A stretch of DNA of 64,000 nt from Hyalella azteca (GCF_000764305.2 NW_025947281.1:1-64000); one strand, 5' to 3'; positions 20,019 through 30,999 are shown, counted from the first letter of the stretch. The notes: generated by a model not told the origin, from the letters alone. A program made the numbers and translations.

Positions 20019-20606
20019 ATGGCTACTGATTTGATGGAGTGTGAAGTTTGTGGAGAGGCATACGATATGCCGGCAGCCACAAACCGCTTTGCCTTTCGTG
20101 CGGCTACAAGTCCTGCTTCTTCGCATTGCAAACATATCAACCATGTCTGAAACGATAAAGTGCCCAAAATGCAGGAAACACATTTCCCAACGCATTGATC
20201 AAATACCTGTCAACTACGCATTGATTCCCCCTGAAGTAAAAGCTCGTTCAAATCCCAGGCGTTCACCGTCGGCACAGCCGTGCAATCATCATGGCAAGGT
20301 GCAGGATTACTGCTGCATGGGTTGCATTGAACTCTTGGACTTCACGTGCATCAGAGGCACGCACGCCACTCACAAAATTGAACGGCTGGACGAGTCTAGT
20401 GGAGATGAAGCATTTATCCAAAGTCCGAAGTAACTTCAAGCAGGGCCACATTGGACGAGAACGTCACAGATGAGACGTCTAGCACATGTGATGGGATGCT
20501 AAAGACTGGCGAATCTTCACGACAAGAGGCGGAAGATAGTTTCTGCTGCATTCAGCTGTGCCCTGAAATACTTAATTCTCCAGGTGAAATTGTGGTTAGA
20601 AAATAA
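20019..20606 (+). pseudogene. Frameshifted RING plus B-box (TRIM-like) gene
   Basis: From ATG at 20019 the frame reads MATDLMECEVCGEAYD, the first zinc pair of a RING finger. The next part of a RING, HKPLCLSCGYKSC, follows at about 20070-20110 but in another frame. TIKCPKCRKHI, the last pair, is in a third register (about 20155). That last frame runs on to a clean B-box: CNHHGKVQDYCCMGC then CIRGTHATHKI. It stops at 20433, while a further register continues as DENVTDETSSTCDG to a stop at 20606. RING proteins of this kind are usually E3 ubiquitin ligases. At least three frameshifts argue for a decayed retrocopy (no introns visible). Consensus errors are a possible alternative. Confidence 0.75.
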
Positions 20607-21200
20607 ATGTGGCAGGAAGTGACACAACGACATAGATGAAGTGCGCATGCATTATAATGGAGCTTTCAGACATTTAAAGTTGAAGTTTATACCAAATTGG
20701 AGTTATGAGAAAGGTTCTGCATAAAGTTATGTAAATAATCTATAAATAAACCGCCCGTAAATTTAATTCATTGACATTCCTTATTTAATTCCTTATAATT
20801 CCATTCCTTATTGATTACCTTGAAAGAAATTAGAAGAGATTAAATACCGTACGTATCATAAACCAATCTTGATTCCATGTCAGTATAAGTTGATCATGAT
20901 GATGGAACAGCTTTCCTTTACTCCCGTTGGAATGTTTCTCTGCCCAGAATATGATTGAAGACGTTGGAGTGTATGCGTGGTGACACTGTTGAAAACTTTA
21001 TTTATGTTACGGTACGAATCGTAGTCATTTGTAATTTAGTCACATTCTTTCTGACATTCAACATTCTAGTATTAGCTAGTAAGCAGTTGGAACAGGAATA
21101 ATGAAATTAAAAATGGAGTAAATTTGCTGGAAATAAATCCAATAAATTATTCATAGATTCACAAAATGTGTTGTCAATAAATAGTACAAACATGTAAGCT
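20607..21200. other. AT-rich stretch with no recognised gene
   Basis: Contains AATAAA at about 20746 downstream of the RING/B-box pseudogene, which might be its old poly(A) signal. Nothing else is seen. Confidence 0.35.
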
Positions 21201-21201
21201 C

Positions 21202-21492
21202 ATGCCGCCCGTTCATCCACACCCGCCCCATCCCGGGGCTGGGGGAGCTGCTGTCCATCCACACCCGCCCCATCCCGGGGCTGGGGGAGCTGCTGTCCAT
21301 CCACACCCAACCCACACCCGCCCCATCCCGGGGCTGGGGGAGCTGCTGTCCACCCACACCCGCCCCATCCCGGGGCTGGGGGAGCTGCTGTCACGCCTCG
21401 CCGCCCACCACACCGGCGACGTCAGCCTGCTGCCCCTGGACACCTTCTGGAGGCCGGCAGGACAGGCGGATGGAGGCTTGGAATATTTCTAA
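21202..21492 (+). CDS. Possible coding exon overlapping the 42-bp minisatellite
   Basis: A 96-codon frame. The last third reads LGELLSRLAAHHTGDVSLLPLDTFWRPAG, which is non-repetitive, GC-rich and protein-like, unlike its surroundings. The first part is the translated minisatellite. Coding sequence plus a GC-rich repeat island in AT-rich DNA suggests a piece of a real gene, perhaps duplicated. No family is recognised, and no splice partners were found. Confidence 0.3.
   Translation: MPPVHPHPPHPGAGGAAVHPHPPHPGAGGAAVHPHPTHTRPIPGLGELLSTHTRPIPGLGELLSRLAAHHTGDVSLLPLDTFWRPAGQADGGLEYF
21217..21393. repeat. 42-bp GC-rich minisatellite
   Basis: Four units begin at 21217, 21259, 21312 and 21354. Each reads CCACACCCGCCCCATCCCGG, then GGCTGGGGGAGCTGCTGTCC. 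An 11-base partial unit at 21301 offsets the last two. Because 42 is a multiple of three, the array is open in several frames, but the 11-base piece breaks register between the first and last pairs. Confidence 0.95.
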
Positions 21493-21500
21493 CGCAATTT

Positions 21501-23045
21501 TTGTTCCTCGCGAATCATCGGTGTGGCGCCGTAAATAAACAGATTAAGCTATTCCAGAGCTTCAATTCAGACATGTTCCTAACAGGTGCAAACAAATTAT
21601 CTTATGAAAAATGTAGTATACCTCTATTTCATGTTTTTGCTAAAGTCATTCTTATTTTATTTTGTTTTCATGTGTCATTTTTCTTGTTCCATTTCATTAA
21701 TTTTATGTTTTTGCTAAAGTTATTTTGCTAAAGTCATTCTTTTCCTAAAATCATTCTGAATTAGGTTCATAAAAACGTTTCAATTAACTTATTATATTAA
21801 AGTATTGAAGATTTCAATTGCAATAGTAAAATCGTCCATATTAATTTGCTGCAGTTAAATCACAAGTAAAAATGGCTTACTATATATGATGGGCGTTAAT
21901 CATGAAACATGGTCATGAACTTGAAAAATTATATCTTACAGAAAGCTCCGAAATGAATAAAAAACATCAACTAACGAAATTTTTACATATTTTCCCTTAC
22001 AAATCTCCAAATTATGATTTTAATTTATTACAAGATGATCACATAGCATGCCAATGTTTCTTATATTACTTTCATTTCAATCCGCCATGTGATGCCAGGA
22101 GGAAGCTGACTGCCATGTACGGCTCCCCGTAATGGTCGTGGAGAATTTTCCGCCACTCCACATTCTTTTATTAACGATCGCAATTCCAACGTTCGTTTCG
22201 ACTGTGAAGCTGATTTAAATCGTTGTCGTAAATTGGCACGTGTCATTGGTGAGTAATCCATTATTCTATGATGTATATTGTTGCCTTATAATTTTAGCTT
22301 TCTAAAAGGCTGTAATTTCAAAGCCGCATATTGTTTTAATCAGTTCATTGGCTATATAATACATGCATGAACAAAATCAGGTTTTTTTAAATAAACGGAA
22401 GCATTCGAGGAAAAAGAAATTTTATACGTAATCCTGTTATTTTTTTCATCTCCATTATTGATGTAGATTGGAAATATGTTTGGTCGATTTGAAGCCGCAG
22501 GACAAAAAGATATTTACTGACGGACTCAAATTCGAATCGAATTGACTCGAATTGTGACGGACTCAAAACTGTGACGGACTCAAATTGTGAATCACTCACA
22601 ATTCGAACACAAAATTGTTCTAGACATGAGCTTGAATGTTACCACCCGTCAATCGTACGCTGCTGCGCGACGGTATACGTATTCATAAACAGCTGTCATA
22701 AAACTTAATATAGAAAGCGAGCTAGAATGCAATTAGAATTTTTCATTCCAATGCATAGATAAACTCACACTAAAAGGAATTCATTTTAATGTTCTTGAGG
22801 CGCTCTCTAAATCAAGACTAAGTACAAATAAAATGCTTAAAAACTCAATGCGAAATTATTGCAGAGCTGTCCGTAATTCAGTGTTGCCATCTCTTTCAAT
22901 GAATTTCAAGCTAAAACCTAGCATTTTCAAGCGAATATACACTGAACATTCAAAATTTGTAGCTAAAAAGATCATTTTAACTACATTTTACATAAATTTT
23001 TTACCAGTATAGCTCAGTTTTTCCTAAAGCCTGTAGGCTATCCAG
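21501..23045. other. AT-rich stretch with no recognised gene
   Basis: Low-complexity patches only, including a small repeat of CTAAAGTTATT/CTAAAGTCATT near 21640-21750 and GTGACGGACTCAAA repeats near 22520-22590. Short frames such as 22061-22261 (minus) are not recognised. Confidence 0.4.
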
Positions 23046-23099
23046 TTGAATACGGGCTCCGTTGGATACGAGGGCACCATCAGAAAAGAGGGCTCTGTC

Positions 23100-23395
23100 G
23101 GACAAGAGGGCTCCGTTGAATATGAGTGTGCCTGTGGACATGAGGACGCCGTCGGTCATGAGGACGCCGTCGGTCATGAGGACGCCGTCGGACATGAAAG
23201 GATAGCGTCGGACATGAGGATGCCCGTTGGACATGAGGATAGCGTCGGACATGAGGGTGCCCGTTGGACATGAGGATAGCGTCGGACATGAGGGTGCCCG
23301 TTGGACATGAGGACAGCGTCGGACATGAGGGTGCCCGTTGGACATGAGGATAGCGTCGGACATGAGGGTGCCCGTTGGACATGATAGCGTCGTCA
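23100..23395. repeat. 37-bp minisatellite made of 18/19-bp half units
   Basis: GTCGGACATGAG begins at 23207, 23244, 23281, 23318 and 23355, giving an exact 37-bp period. Each unit consists of two related halves, GTCGGACATGAGGGTGCCC and GTTGGACATGAGGATAGC. The left part (23100-23206) holds degenerate half units such as GTCGGTCATGAGGACGCC. It is open in several frames on both strands only because it lacks stop triplets. Confidence 0.95.
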
Positions 23396-24884
23396 GACGA
23401 GAGCTAGAAAAATGGTTGGCTTGTCAACCTCAACCTAATTTTGAATCAAAAAGGCATGAAGATATTGTTTTATTGAATTATCATAAAACTCCTAGATATG
23501 ATTATCAACATTTGCTTTTAAATAATAGCGCAAAAAGAAAACAAATTAGCAAGCATGAACTAAATTAATTTTTTTCTAAAAACACTGTTCAAGCATGATA
23601 ACATATAATGCCTATGTTGAATTATTGACAAAATTCTATCACAATGCACCGTGTTGCAAGGAAATCAAGTTTTATATTGCTTCGGCACACTCAAAACGTG
23701 TACGTTACTCTACTTAAGACACCTCCGAGCAGGCGTAGAGCTACGTACGGCTTCTTTTACGCAGCTTCCCGACTAAAATATTTCGATAATACCACCGCTA
23801 GAGTTACGTCTTCATATCAGCACTTACGCCTCACGTAAGTCGCTACGGTACTTAGCGATGTTTTGATAATCCGGCCCCGGAATAGACTAGTAGAATTCAA
23901 TTGTTCAAAATAACAAATTTGAATTTAAATAAAATTTCAGACATTTGACAATGCCAGTTTAATCAATCATCCCGCAACACTTGTATTAGTTCCTTTCAGA
24001 TCAATATTTTTTCAGTATCTAGTTTAAATTTGAAATATTCGTGATAATGTTTTAATATAGGCCATGCACGGTTAATAGAACAGAAGTGTCGGCACTTGTC
24101 TCTCCGTGCATGGAAAAATCACGCGGTGGTATTTAATATGGAGAGCATGAGAATAACTCGGCAGTTTTAATACCAGTGTGTGTACAACAATTAGATTAGC
24201 TTTGCGGAAGAATCGTAGATGTTAAGAGTGGGAACATTATCATGCAATAAGTGTGTGTCAACCATGACTGATATCGAACGCTACTCACCACACCTGTTGT
24301 GGCTAAATCGCGAACGTAGAGCAGTGGAATTGGTGCTAATCTAACAAATCGTCATTTATTTCAATAACTTTTATTTGAGATTATTTGCAGTAAGAGTGGT
24401 TGAATAATCAGTTTTTGGTGTATTCCATGCAAATAAATATTGACAATTACTTCGGATTTAGGTCACTTCAAAACTGACCATGGTGGATGATTACTATCCC
24501 TAGAATTTCAATTATTATTGCAGGTATTGAATTTATTCCCAATTATTTCAATTTATTTCTTATTGGATTGTACAAATTTTTTATTACAATATGTACTAAA
24601 TTTTTTATCCTACTCAGTGTAAGTGCCTGCCAGGGACTTCGGCTTCACCAACGGCGTGAACAAATTTTGAATTTGTTTCTCAACTGCCGTGCGCTCAGGA
24701 ATTGTGAAGGGTGTTGAGTTGATTCCTTTAATAATTATAACCAAATTATTACACAATAATAAATGAAGTTGGTTATTGTTGAATCTGACAATTTCTGTTT
24801 AATTTCAGAAATCACCGCTGAGACGCACCTAAGACACGAAAGGCTGCAGTTAAAAGGGAAAATAATCATGATGATTATTTCGTC
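23396..24884. other. Mostly AT-rich stretch with no recognised gene
   Basis: This would include the promoter and any leader or signal-peptide exon of the lectin gene that follows, but no convincing one was found. A CAG acceptor at 24807-24808 leads into a frame that hits a TGA at 24819, so it is not used in the lectin frame. Confidence 0.35.
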
Positions 24885-27101
24885 ATGCTGGTCGTGGTGA
24901 AGGAAAGTCTGTCGAGTTCTAGTAGGTACACCTCGGCCCCTGTGCCGGTGGAGACGCTCCTCGCTCTTGGCGTGGCATCCAAGAACTATTCTGGCGTGAA
25001 CGACGTCCTCTGCGCACTCCGGGCTGCTCTGGACGGCATCCCCTACCCAACTCTGTGCGTGCACAGCACCAGCGGGCAGTGCCTGCTGCTGAACTCCACG
25101 TACCCGGCCTTGTTCAACCGAACTTATCCGGGTTCTAGTGACTACAACTGCTACGTTCGTGGCCCTTACCCAGGCTTCACAGGTGGGAATTGTGAAAACT
25201 ATTCGAGCATTAGTACTTTATGTTACTCTTGATTTCACCTGTTTTCCTTGATTTAATTAGCGCACTTTATATTGTCGAACAGGGTTGCCAGATGGCCTGT
25301 AAACAGCCAATTCTGCTGACAAAAAAGCCAAAAAGGCCTATAAATCAATATATACTAGTATATATATGTAGGTCTCCATGTATAAATTCCTTTTTTTAGC
25401 ACTTCTTAAAATTTAATAAGAAAGTACCGACATCATGAATTTTAGCCGGCCAAAGCAATCGAGAAAACAAAACCGCGGAATTTGTCCTAAAAACAATCCT
25501 GCTTACGATTATTAAGATTCGTTTTCCTTCTACTGTGTCAAAGCTTTGCCTAATAGAATAGATATTTATCGTGAGTTTGGTAACAAAAATAATTGAAATG
25601 TACGTCATGGAAACGTTCGGCAATTATAACAATCCCATCGTTCATGCTGGCAGCATTGCTACCTTCTTATTCTGACTCTCAACTCAACCTTGCTGCAGTC
25701 AATGTCCGGCTTTGTATTCTATCGCAAATAATTAAGTAGTGGGGTATGGATATATACTTATATTGGGTATATATTTTGTACATATTGGGGTGTGTACAAA
25801 AATCGAGTACCGCCTAGGCTTTTGTCCAGCAGCCGCTACACTCGGCTTGGAGTTAATCTGGGTATGCACATCCACCCGATAGAAACCAGCTCTGGTCCGA
25901 ATCTCCTTCGACTTTATAACATACCGATAGTATGAAAAGAGTTATCCGAAGCTGAGTCATACTGAAATTGTAAGTTGATTATAGAGGCTGCACTTCAAGC
26001 CCGGCAGTCCAGCGGCTGATTTACTCGCTGGGGCCAACACTCAAACTTTTTTATGTTAAAAATATTTCACAATCAAAGTATTATAACTTGTAGCATGCTG
26101 ACAACAATTAATCCTGCAAGTCCCCCCAGCCCATAGCCCCACGCTGCCCGGCCACTTTCGACTGGGTTGCGGACGTCGGTTGTGTGGTTGTGTTTAAAAA
26201 AATACCAACGTACGAAGTCGCCCAGGCATCGTGCCCTGGGGTCATACTTTCACAACTCGCTAAGTGAACGTAAGTACTTACGCTTTTTTTTCCTGGCCAA
26301 GAATGAAGGAATTTAACCCAAAAGCCCGCAAAGAATGCCCGAAGAAACTAACAACGCCTAAACTTTTTTTTGAAAGTATAGGCCAGGCTGGAGCTTCCCA
26401 GCTCGTCTCCGTCTACAGCGACAGCTTCTTCAAGCTCGGCGACTATCTGAATCGAACGTACTTCGCACAAAGTATGAGAGTGTTGATTTTTAACGCATAT
26501 TCTCATTTCTGAAAAAAATGCACTATTGTGCTCGCCATGTCCGTCTGTCCGTCCGTCTGTCTGTCCGTCTGTCTGTCTGTCCGTCCGTGACTTCATGGTT
26601 TCGTCGACGAGAAAATGCGCTCTCTGTCACTCACTGCAGTAAAGCACTGAGTTATATTTTTCAATGGTGAAAAAGCGTAGTACTTTGATTGAACTTATTA
26701 ATAATTTCTTAACAAATTCAAATTTCACTTCAGGATTTTATTGTATGTCTTCATTCGACTGGAGTGGTAATTTTTAGAGCATTTTCAAGCAAGACCATTG
26801 CTCGGTTTTTAATTAATTTGAGTTCGCGAAACTCAATCAATAATCGTAATATACAGTTTCCTTTGTGTCAGCTGGCAGATATTATGGCTACTACCACGTC
26901 GGGGTTCACCGCTACAACCTCGTGTGGACTTGGCGCACCGGCCAACTCATGTCCGGCGTGCCTGGCATTGCGCCTTGGGCAGCCGGCGAACCCAATGAGA
27001 ACTCGGACTGTGCGTTCCTCGTGCTACGGACATCTTTGCTGCCTGCCCTACAGGACATGTCCTGTTCAACGGGTGCTTGGTTTGCGTGTGCAATGCAGTA
27101 G
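24885..27101 (+). CDS. C-type lectin-domain protein, three exons
   Basis: Exons 24885-25182, 26382-26471 and 26872-27101 join in phase (breaks after 1, 1 base) to 205 residues and a stop. Introns are GT-AG (1199 and 400 bp). Exon 2 gives LVSVYSDSFFKLGDYL, typical of the early helix of the fold. Exon 3 holds the core: VWTW (147-150), GEPN (168-171, the EPN Ca/mannose motif), then C176, C194 and C202 in SDC, MSC and FAC, ending ACAMQ. The usual WND motif is replaced by LQD and the first canonical helix cysteine is missing, so sugar binding is uncertain. Exon 1 is rich in cysteine and NxS/T sites, as in secreted proteins. The start is the first ATG in frame; no signal peptide is evident, so an upstream exon is likely missing. 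C-type lectins often act in recognition and immunity; the role here is inferred only from the fold. Confidence 0.8.
25250..26380. other. First intron of the lectin gene
   Basis: Lies within the GT-AG intron 25183-26381. No further exon or complete transposable element was recognised in it. Confidence 0.5.
26495..26640 (+). repeat. CGTC-rich MITE-like element, copy 3 (in lectin intron 2)
   Basis: Starts GCGCATATTCTCATTTCTG-like, ends GAGAAAATGCGCTCTCTGTC. Between them are about 15 CCGT/CTGT units and TTCGTCGACGAGAAAA. It sits in the second intron of the lectin gene. The GCGCATWTTCTC start and GAGAAAATGCGC end are inverted, as expected of a miniature inverted-repeat element. Confidence 0.8.
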
Positions 27102-27639
27102 ACAAGAAACAGTAAAACTAGTACCAGTTGCCTAACGTATGACAGTTTCATAACGTACCAATGTCCGACACAGCGTGGCGGAAGTAGGAGGTACAATAAC
27201 AGGTACATAGTGTGACACTTCACTAATACGCTAGTGGGCCCATGTACAAAGGCGAAGTAAGAACGGGTAACACGCAGCAGTAATGGCAAGTACAGTGAAA
27301 AAATAGGAACAATTTGTTAACATGTCGTACATTGATGGATTCAATAGTGCCAGGTACCATGCAGCACTTAAGGCAGATGTAATGGTGTAGCAAGGGAAGG
27401 TGATTAAAGTAAGTTAACAAGTTTCATGTTTTCTGCACAAAGTGATCTATCAATTCCTCACGTACTGCATGGTATTACATTCACTTCATCACCCTAAACC
27501 AACGTTAAATTTCACAGTTATTTTCTAATTATGAAGTAAATGCAGTCAAGAAAGCATAATATTAAGTTAAGTAATCGGTATGTCGTAAAGGTAAAGCACA
27601 GATCAAGTTCATTCAAGCAGCCCTCAGCATCAGAATTAA

Positions 27640-28240
27640 GGGGAGCGTCTACCCTAAAATTGAAAATTTTTACTTTTTCGGTTTTCATACTAATTTTAAA
27701 GCTGACATTCTGCCCTATCCAACGGTACCACTGCCATCTCTCTACGTTGATTTCTGATTTCACGACATTTCATGAAAGGGGGGCGGGAACAACAATGAGA
27801 CATATACCATTCGATTCGCAAAGAATAGATCTACAAAACAACCTAGCCGTTTTTTCAATTTCGTCATAGTTTGGATTTTATTCCTGAAAAAGGGGGGGTG
27901 GAAAGGGGTAAAATCGAAAAATTTCCGAAAACTTTACGAAAAATGCTCCCACACCCGCAAAAATTAGAAACTTAAAAAACGGCTAGGTCGTTTTATAGAT
28001 AAAGATTTTGCGCATCGAATGATATGTGTCTCGATGTCGTAGCTTGAAAATCCTAGGAGATAGATTTCAAAAGTACCCCCTTTTTTGACCGTTTTCTATG
28101 AATTTCACGTTTTCTTTCATTTTTTTCGAAAAATTCACAGGAACAAAATGCGAGTTTTTTTCCATTTTACATATGTGTACCAAGTTTCAGAGTGATCCGT
28201 TTGTAAATAGCCGAGATAATTTTTGGGGTAGACGCTCCCC
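27640..28240. mobile_element. 601-bp inverted-repeat element flanked by TTAA
   Basis: Left end GGGGAGCGTCTACCCTAAAA, right end its near-perfect reverse complement. TTAA lies on both sides (27636-27639 and 28241-28244). A TTAA target is characteristic of piggyBac-type elements, but the GGGG start is not typical and the TTAA could also be the outer part of the inverted repeat. Internally AACGGCTAGGTCGTTTT and AACAACCTAGCCGTTTT form a second inverted pair, with ATTCGATTCGC-like and CATCGAATGAT-like companions. No transposase. Confidence 0.8.
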
Positions 28241-28280
28241 TTAATGGAGGCAGAGCTGTTATTTGCTTTAAGATTCGTGT

Positions 28281-28616
28281 CTAATTTTGATTATTGATCG
28301 ATTTTGTAAGTGACGGATAGTCCGTGTTATGGGCCAGAATGTTGGCTAATTCATGTACCTTGGCCTCTAGATAATTTATTATGCCTGTGTTGTAGATATC
28401 ATACCTATCGGAGATCCGGGTCTGTAATAGGTGTATGATTTTTCTCCATAATATAGGAAGCTTAATCTTTTCATGTGTTGTTATTCTTCCTTTTGTTATT
28501 CGCGACGGCTGGGTCGAGAACTTGCCTATAGACGGGCCTACATTACAGCCACTACAGCCACTACAGCCAAACCAACCTGACAAATCTATCGAGTTACTAT
28601 AGAGAGAAAGATCCAA
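28281..28616 (-). other. Open frame with CSGC/GCS repeats, unrecognised
   Basis: A 111-codon minus-strand frame. The N-terminal FGCSGCSGCNVG comes from a triple GCCACTACA repeat at about 28549-28569. The rest (YDIYNTGIINYLEAKVHEL) looks helical but matches no family I know. Probably not a gene on its own. Confidence 0.2.
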
Positions 28617-29150
28617 ATTAAAACATTAAACAACAAATCCCCGTCTCCTAAACAAACGCAAACTTTAATCGATTGAAACGACACACAACATATTTGATAA
28701 GTGCAGTGATGCAATGATGTGAAATTACGGAGTTTGTATCAACAGGATAACTTTGCTTCGTTGATTAATTTAGACATGGCATGATAACGCGATTCTATAA
28801 ACATCACACACACGATGTCGCAGATACTATATTTGTAAATATTTTGGAATCCATCCTTATTACTTATGGGGCTATGTACGCGTTGATAGACTCCTGCGTT
28901 TGGTATTTTTTTAATCCGAGACGAGACGAGACAACAGGCTCTGTCCCGGTTCGCAATAAAAACCGGGACAATTTTCAGCCTTCCGTTGGAATTCCGGGAC
29001 GATACCGAGACGAGACGAGACGTCCCGGTTAAAATAGGTACCATACCTTAAAATTTCCCGGAATTTACAGTCATTTTAACGAGACATAACGAGACTAATC
29101 AATTATTGATGTGGTGTAAACTTTGGCTTACCGTCATACATTTAATTATA

Positions 29151-29312
29151 CAGAGCTGGGCAGCGCTACTTTGAAATGCAGCGGCCGCTACCGCTACATG
29201 CTCTAAATGGAGCTGGCGCTACCGCTACCGCTACAATGGCTTAAATGTAGCGCCGCTACCGCTACCGAAAACGTAGCGGCCGCTACATGTAGCGCGCTAC
29301 TGCCCACCTCTG
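29151..29312. mobile_element. Short nested hAT-like MITE rich in AGCGGTAGCG
   Basis: CAGAGCTGGGCAGCGCTAC at the left and GTAGCGCGCTACTGCCCACC followed by TCTG at the right are inverted; CAGAGNTGGGCA ends are typical of hAT MITEs. The interior is (GCTACC)-like. Similar sequence reappears at 29484-29572 next to the gap, so two or more copies or a longer unit may be present. No target duplication was seen. Confidence 0.6.
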
Positions 29313-29572
29313 GTAACAACAAACATGGTGACACTATTAACAGGCTGAGGTTGACAGCATTACACCGAAATTGTTCGTAACGGTACAGTTTTATTCTGTA
29401 ATTTATATTATGTATGTATCATGTTGATTTTTGAATAATATTTAATACTATTAAGTAAAATCTCTAAAGGCTTTATCTATAAATGTAGCGGTAGCGCTGT
29501 AGCGGCAAAACCTCGTATCGCTACTTAAATATGTAGCGGGCGCTACCGCTACCGCTACAATTGCTTAAATGT

Positions 29573-29854
29573 NNNNNNNNNNNNNNNNNNNNNNNNNNNN
29601 NNNNNNNNNNNNNNNNNNNNNNNNNNNNNNNNNNNNNNNNNNNNNNNNNNNNNNNNNNNNNNNNNNNNNNNNNNNNNNNNNNNNNNNNNNNNNNNNNNNN
29701 NNNNNNNNNNNNNNNNNNNNNNNNNNNNNNNNNNNNNNNNNNNNNNNNNNNNNNNNNNNNNNNNNNNNNNNNNNNNNNNNNNNNNNNNNNNNNNNNNNNN
29801 NNNNNNNNNNNNNNNNNNNNNNNNNNNNNNNNNNNNNNNNNNNNNNNNNNNNNN
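29573..29854. other. Assembly gap (282 N)
   Basis: Run of N between AGCGG-type repeats and GTCCCGGTT-type repeats; repetitive sequence on both sides probably prevented closure. Open frames drawn across it are meaningless. Confidence 1.
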
Positions 29855-30169
29855 AAGTCTTGTCTCGGTTCATACGTTTATTCCGGGACAAATTTTACCC
29901 TCTGTCCCGTTATTTTTTTCCCGGAATTTTCTCGTCTCGTTTCGTCTGTCCCGGTTCATTTCGAGAAAATTATTTCGAGACGCAGGAGTCTACGCGTTGA
30001 ACATAGTTCATTGCCAGTCATTTATCTAACAAGATATCTGTAACAGCATCCCCTCTTTCAACTTTTCTCATTAGATATTGGTTTTCTGATTTTAAAGTCA
30101 AATTTTAAGTTTAAAAATTTAAAAAACTTTCCTTTCGACACGTTTGGATGTTTTGGTGGCAATGGAGAA

Positions 30170-30755
30170 TGAAAGAGCAAAGCAGAAAGGATTAAGCTAT
30201 ATCAAAAACTCCTTCCGTCAGCGAGACCGGTAGGTACTTAAAGAAGATTGTTCGACATTAACGATCTTGATCCCTACGAAGTACCGGCAGAACAGTGGCG
30301 TGCAAATTTTGCAAGCCTGCCTCCTGTTTCACATTGTGATTTACTGAACTATTTCTACTATGTGTTTTTGCTAGCCAATGCACCTTGCAAGCATGGTGTA
30401 CTAGCTGGAATTCCAGGGAGTGGTTGGTTTTAGCTGATACAGGATGACCGCAGCGCTCCACACTTGAGGGCCTTCGAGGGTAAATCGAGGTCCTTGCGGG
30501 AGTTCTAATTGTTAAGGAAATGGCAGTGATTTGGGTGCTGGAGAGCTGTAGTGCACTCGTCCAAGCCGCCCCGCTCCTTAATTTGAAGGGATGGCGCTCA
30601 TATTTTAAGCACCGCGCTCCTCAATTACATAGGTACATAGTCATTTGCCAGCAACTCCACCGCCCCTGGCACCACCACTGCAAGAATTCATGGCATACAA
30701 GATGCTTGAAGCTTTCAAGCATGTTATGGATGGATGGGTGCGGTAGCCGGTATAT
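30170..30755 (+). pseudogene. Decayed coding remnant, family unknown
   Basis: Three disconnected plus-strand pieces look protein-like: MENERAKQKGLSYIKNSF (about 30160-30225), NDLDPYEVPAEQWRANF with VSHCDLLNYF (30250-30350), and LQEFMAYKMLEAFKHVMDGWV (about 30680-30745). They are in different frames with stops between them. The last piece resembles conserved ends of transposon-derived proteins, but I cannot name the family. Confidence 0.35.
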
Positions 30756-30999
30756 ATACACTCCAACAACCAGCCAACGGCAAAAATACTGTCATTGCTG
30801 CCAATGTGAGGATAATGGATCATGACACTAAAAATTACAATGCATACCAGAGAGACAATGTCTTGAACAGACGAACGCTTTCTGTTTAGTTTCAAATGTG
30901 ATGGTCCCACGACGAATCGCCGCCACCCGTGCTCGTCGATATCCTGTGGTATAGTCGAGAACTTCGCTCCCTTGACTAAACTGAAGAAACGCATTCCAT

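Larger units (their letters stand above)
28887..29992. mobile_element. hAT-type element (1.1 kb, includes assembly gap)
   Basis: TAGACTCCTGCG at the left is mirrored by CGCAGGAGTCTA at the right. CGCGTTGA is duplicated on both flanks (28879-28886 and 29993-30000). An 8-bp duplication fits hAT. The ends continue into inverted GAGACGAGACGAGAC and CCCGGTT-rich arms (28915-29040, 29870-29975). The interior holds another hAT-like end pair and a 282-bp gap, so the true length is unknown. Confidence 0.8.

Noticed and set aside
21200..21443. Minus-strand frames over the 42-bp minisatellite
   Set aside because: Purely translated repeat (APGWGGCGW-type) with no unique protein sequence.
23001..23382. 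Several 75-120 codon frames on both strands over the 37-bp repeat
   Set aside because: Open frames on both strands follow from a stop-free tandem unit; no non-repetitive protein sequence is attached.
29561..30043. Open frames spanning the N run on both strands
   Set aside because: They are open only because N codons were not counted as stops.
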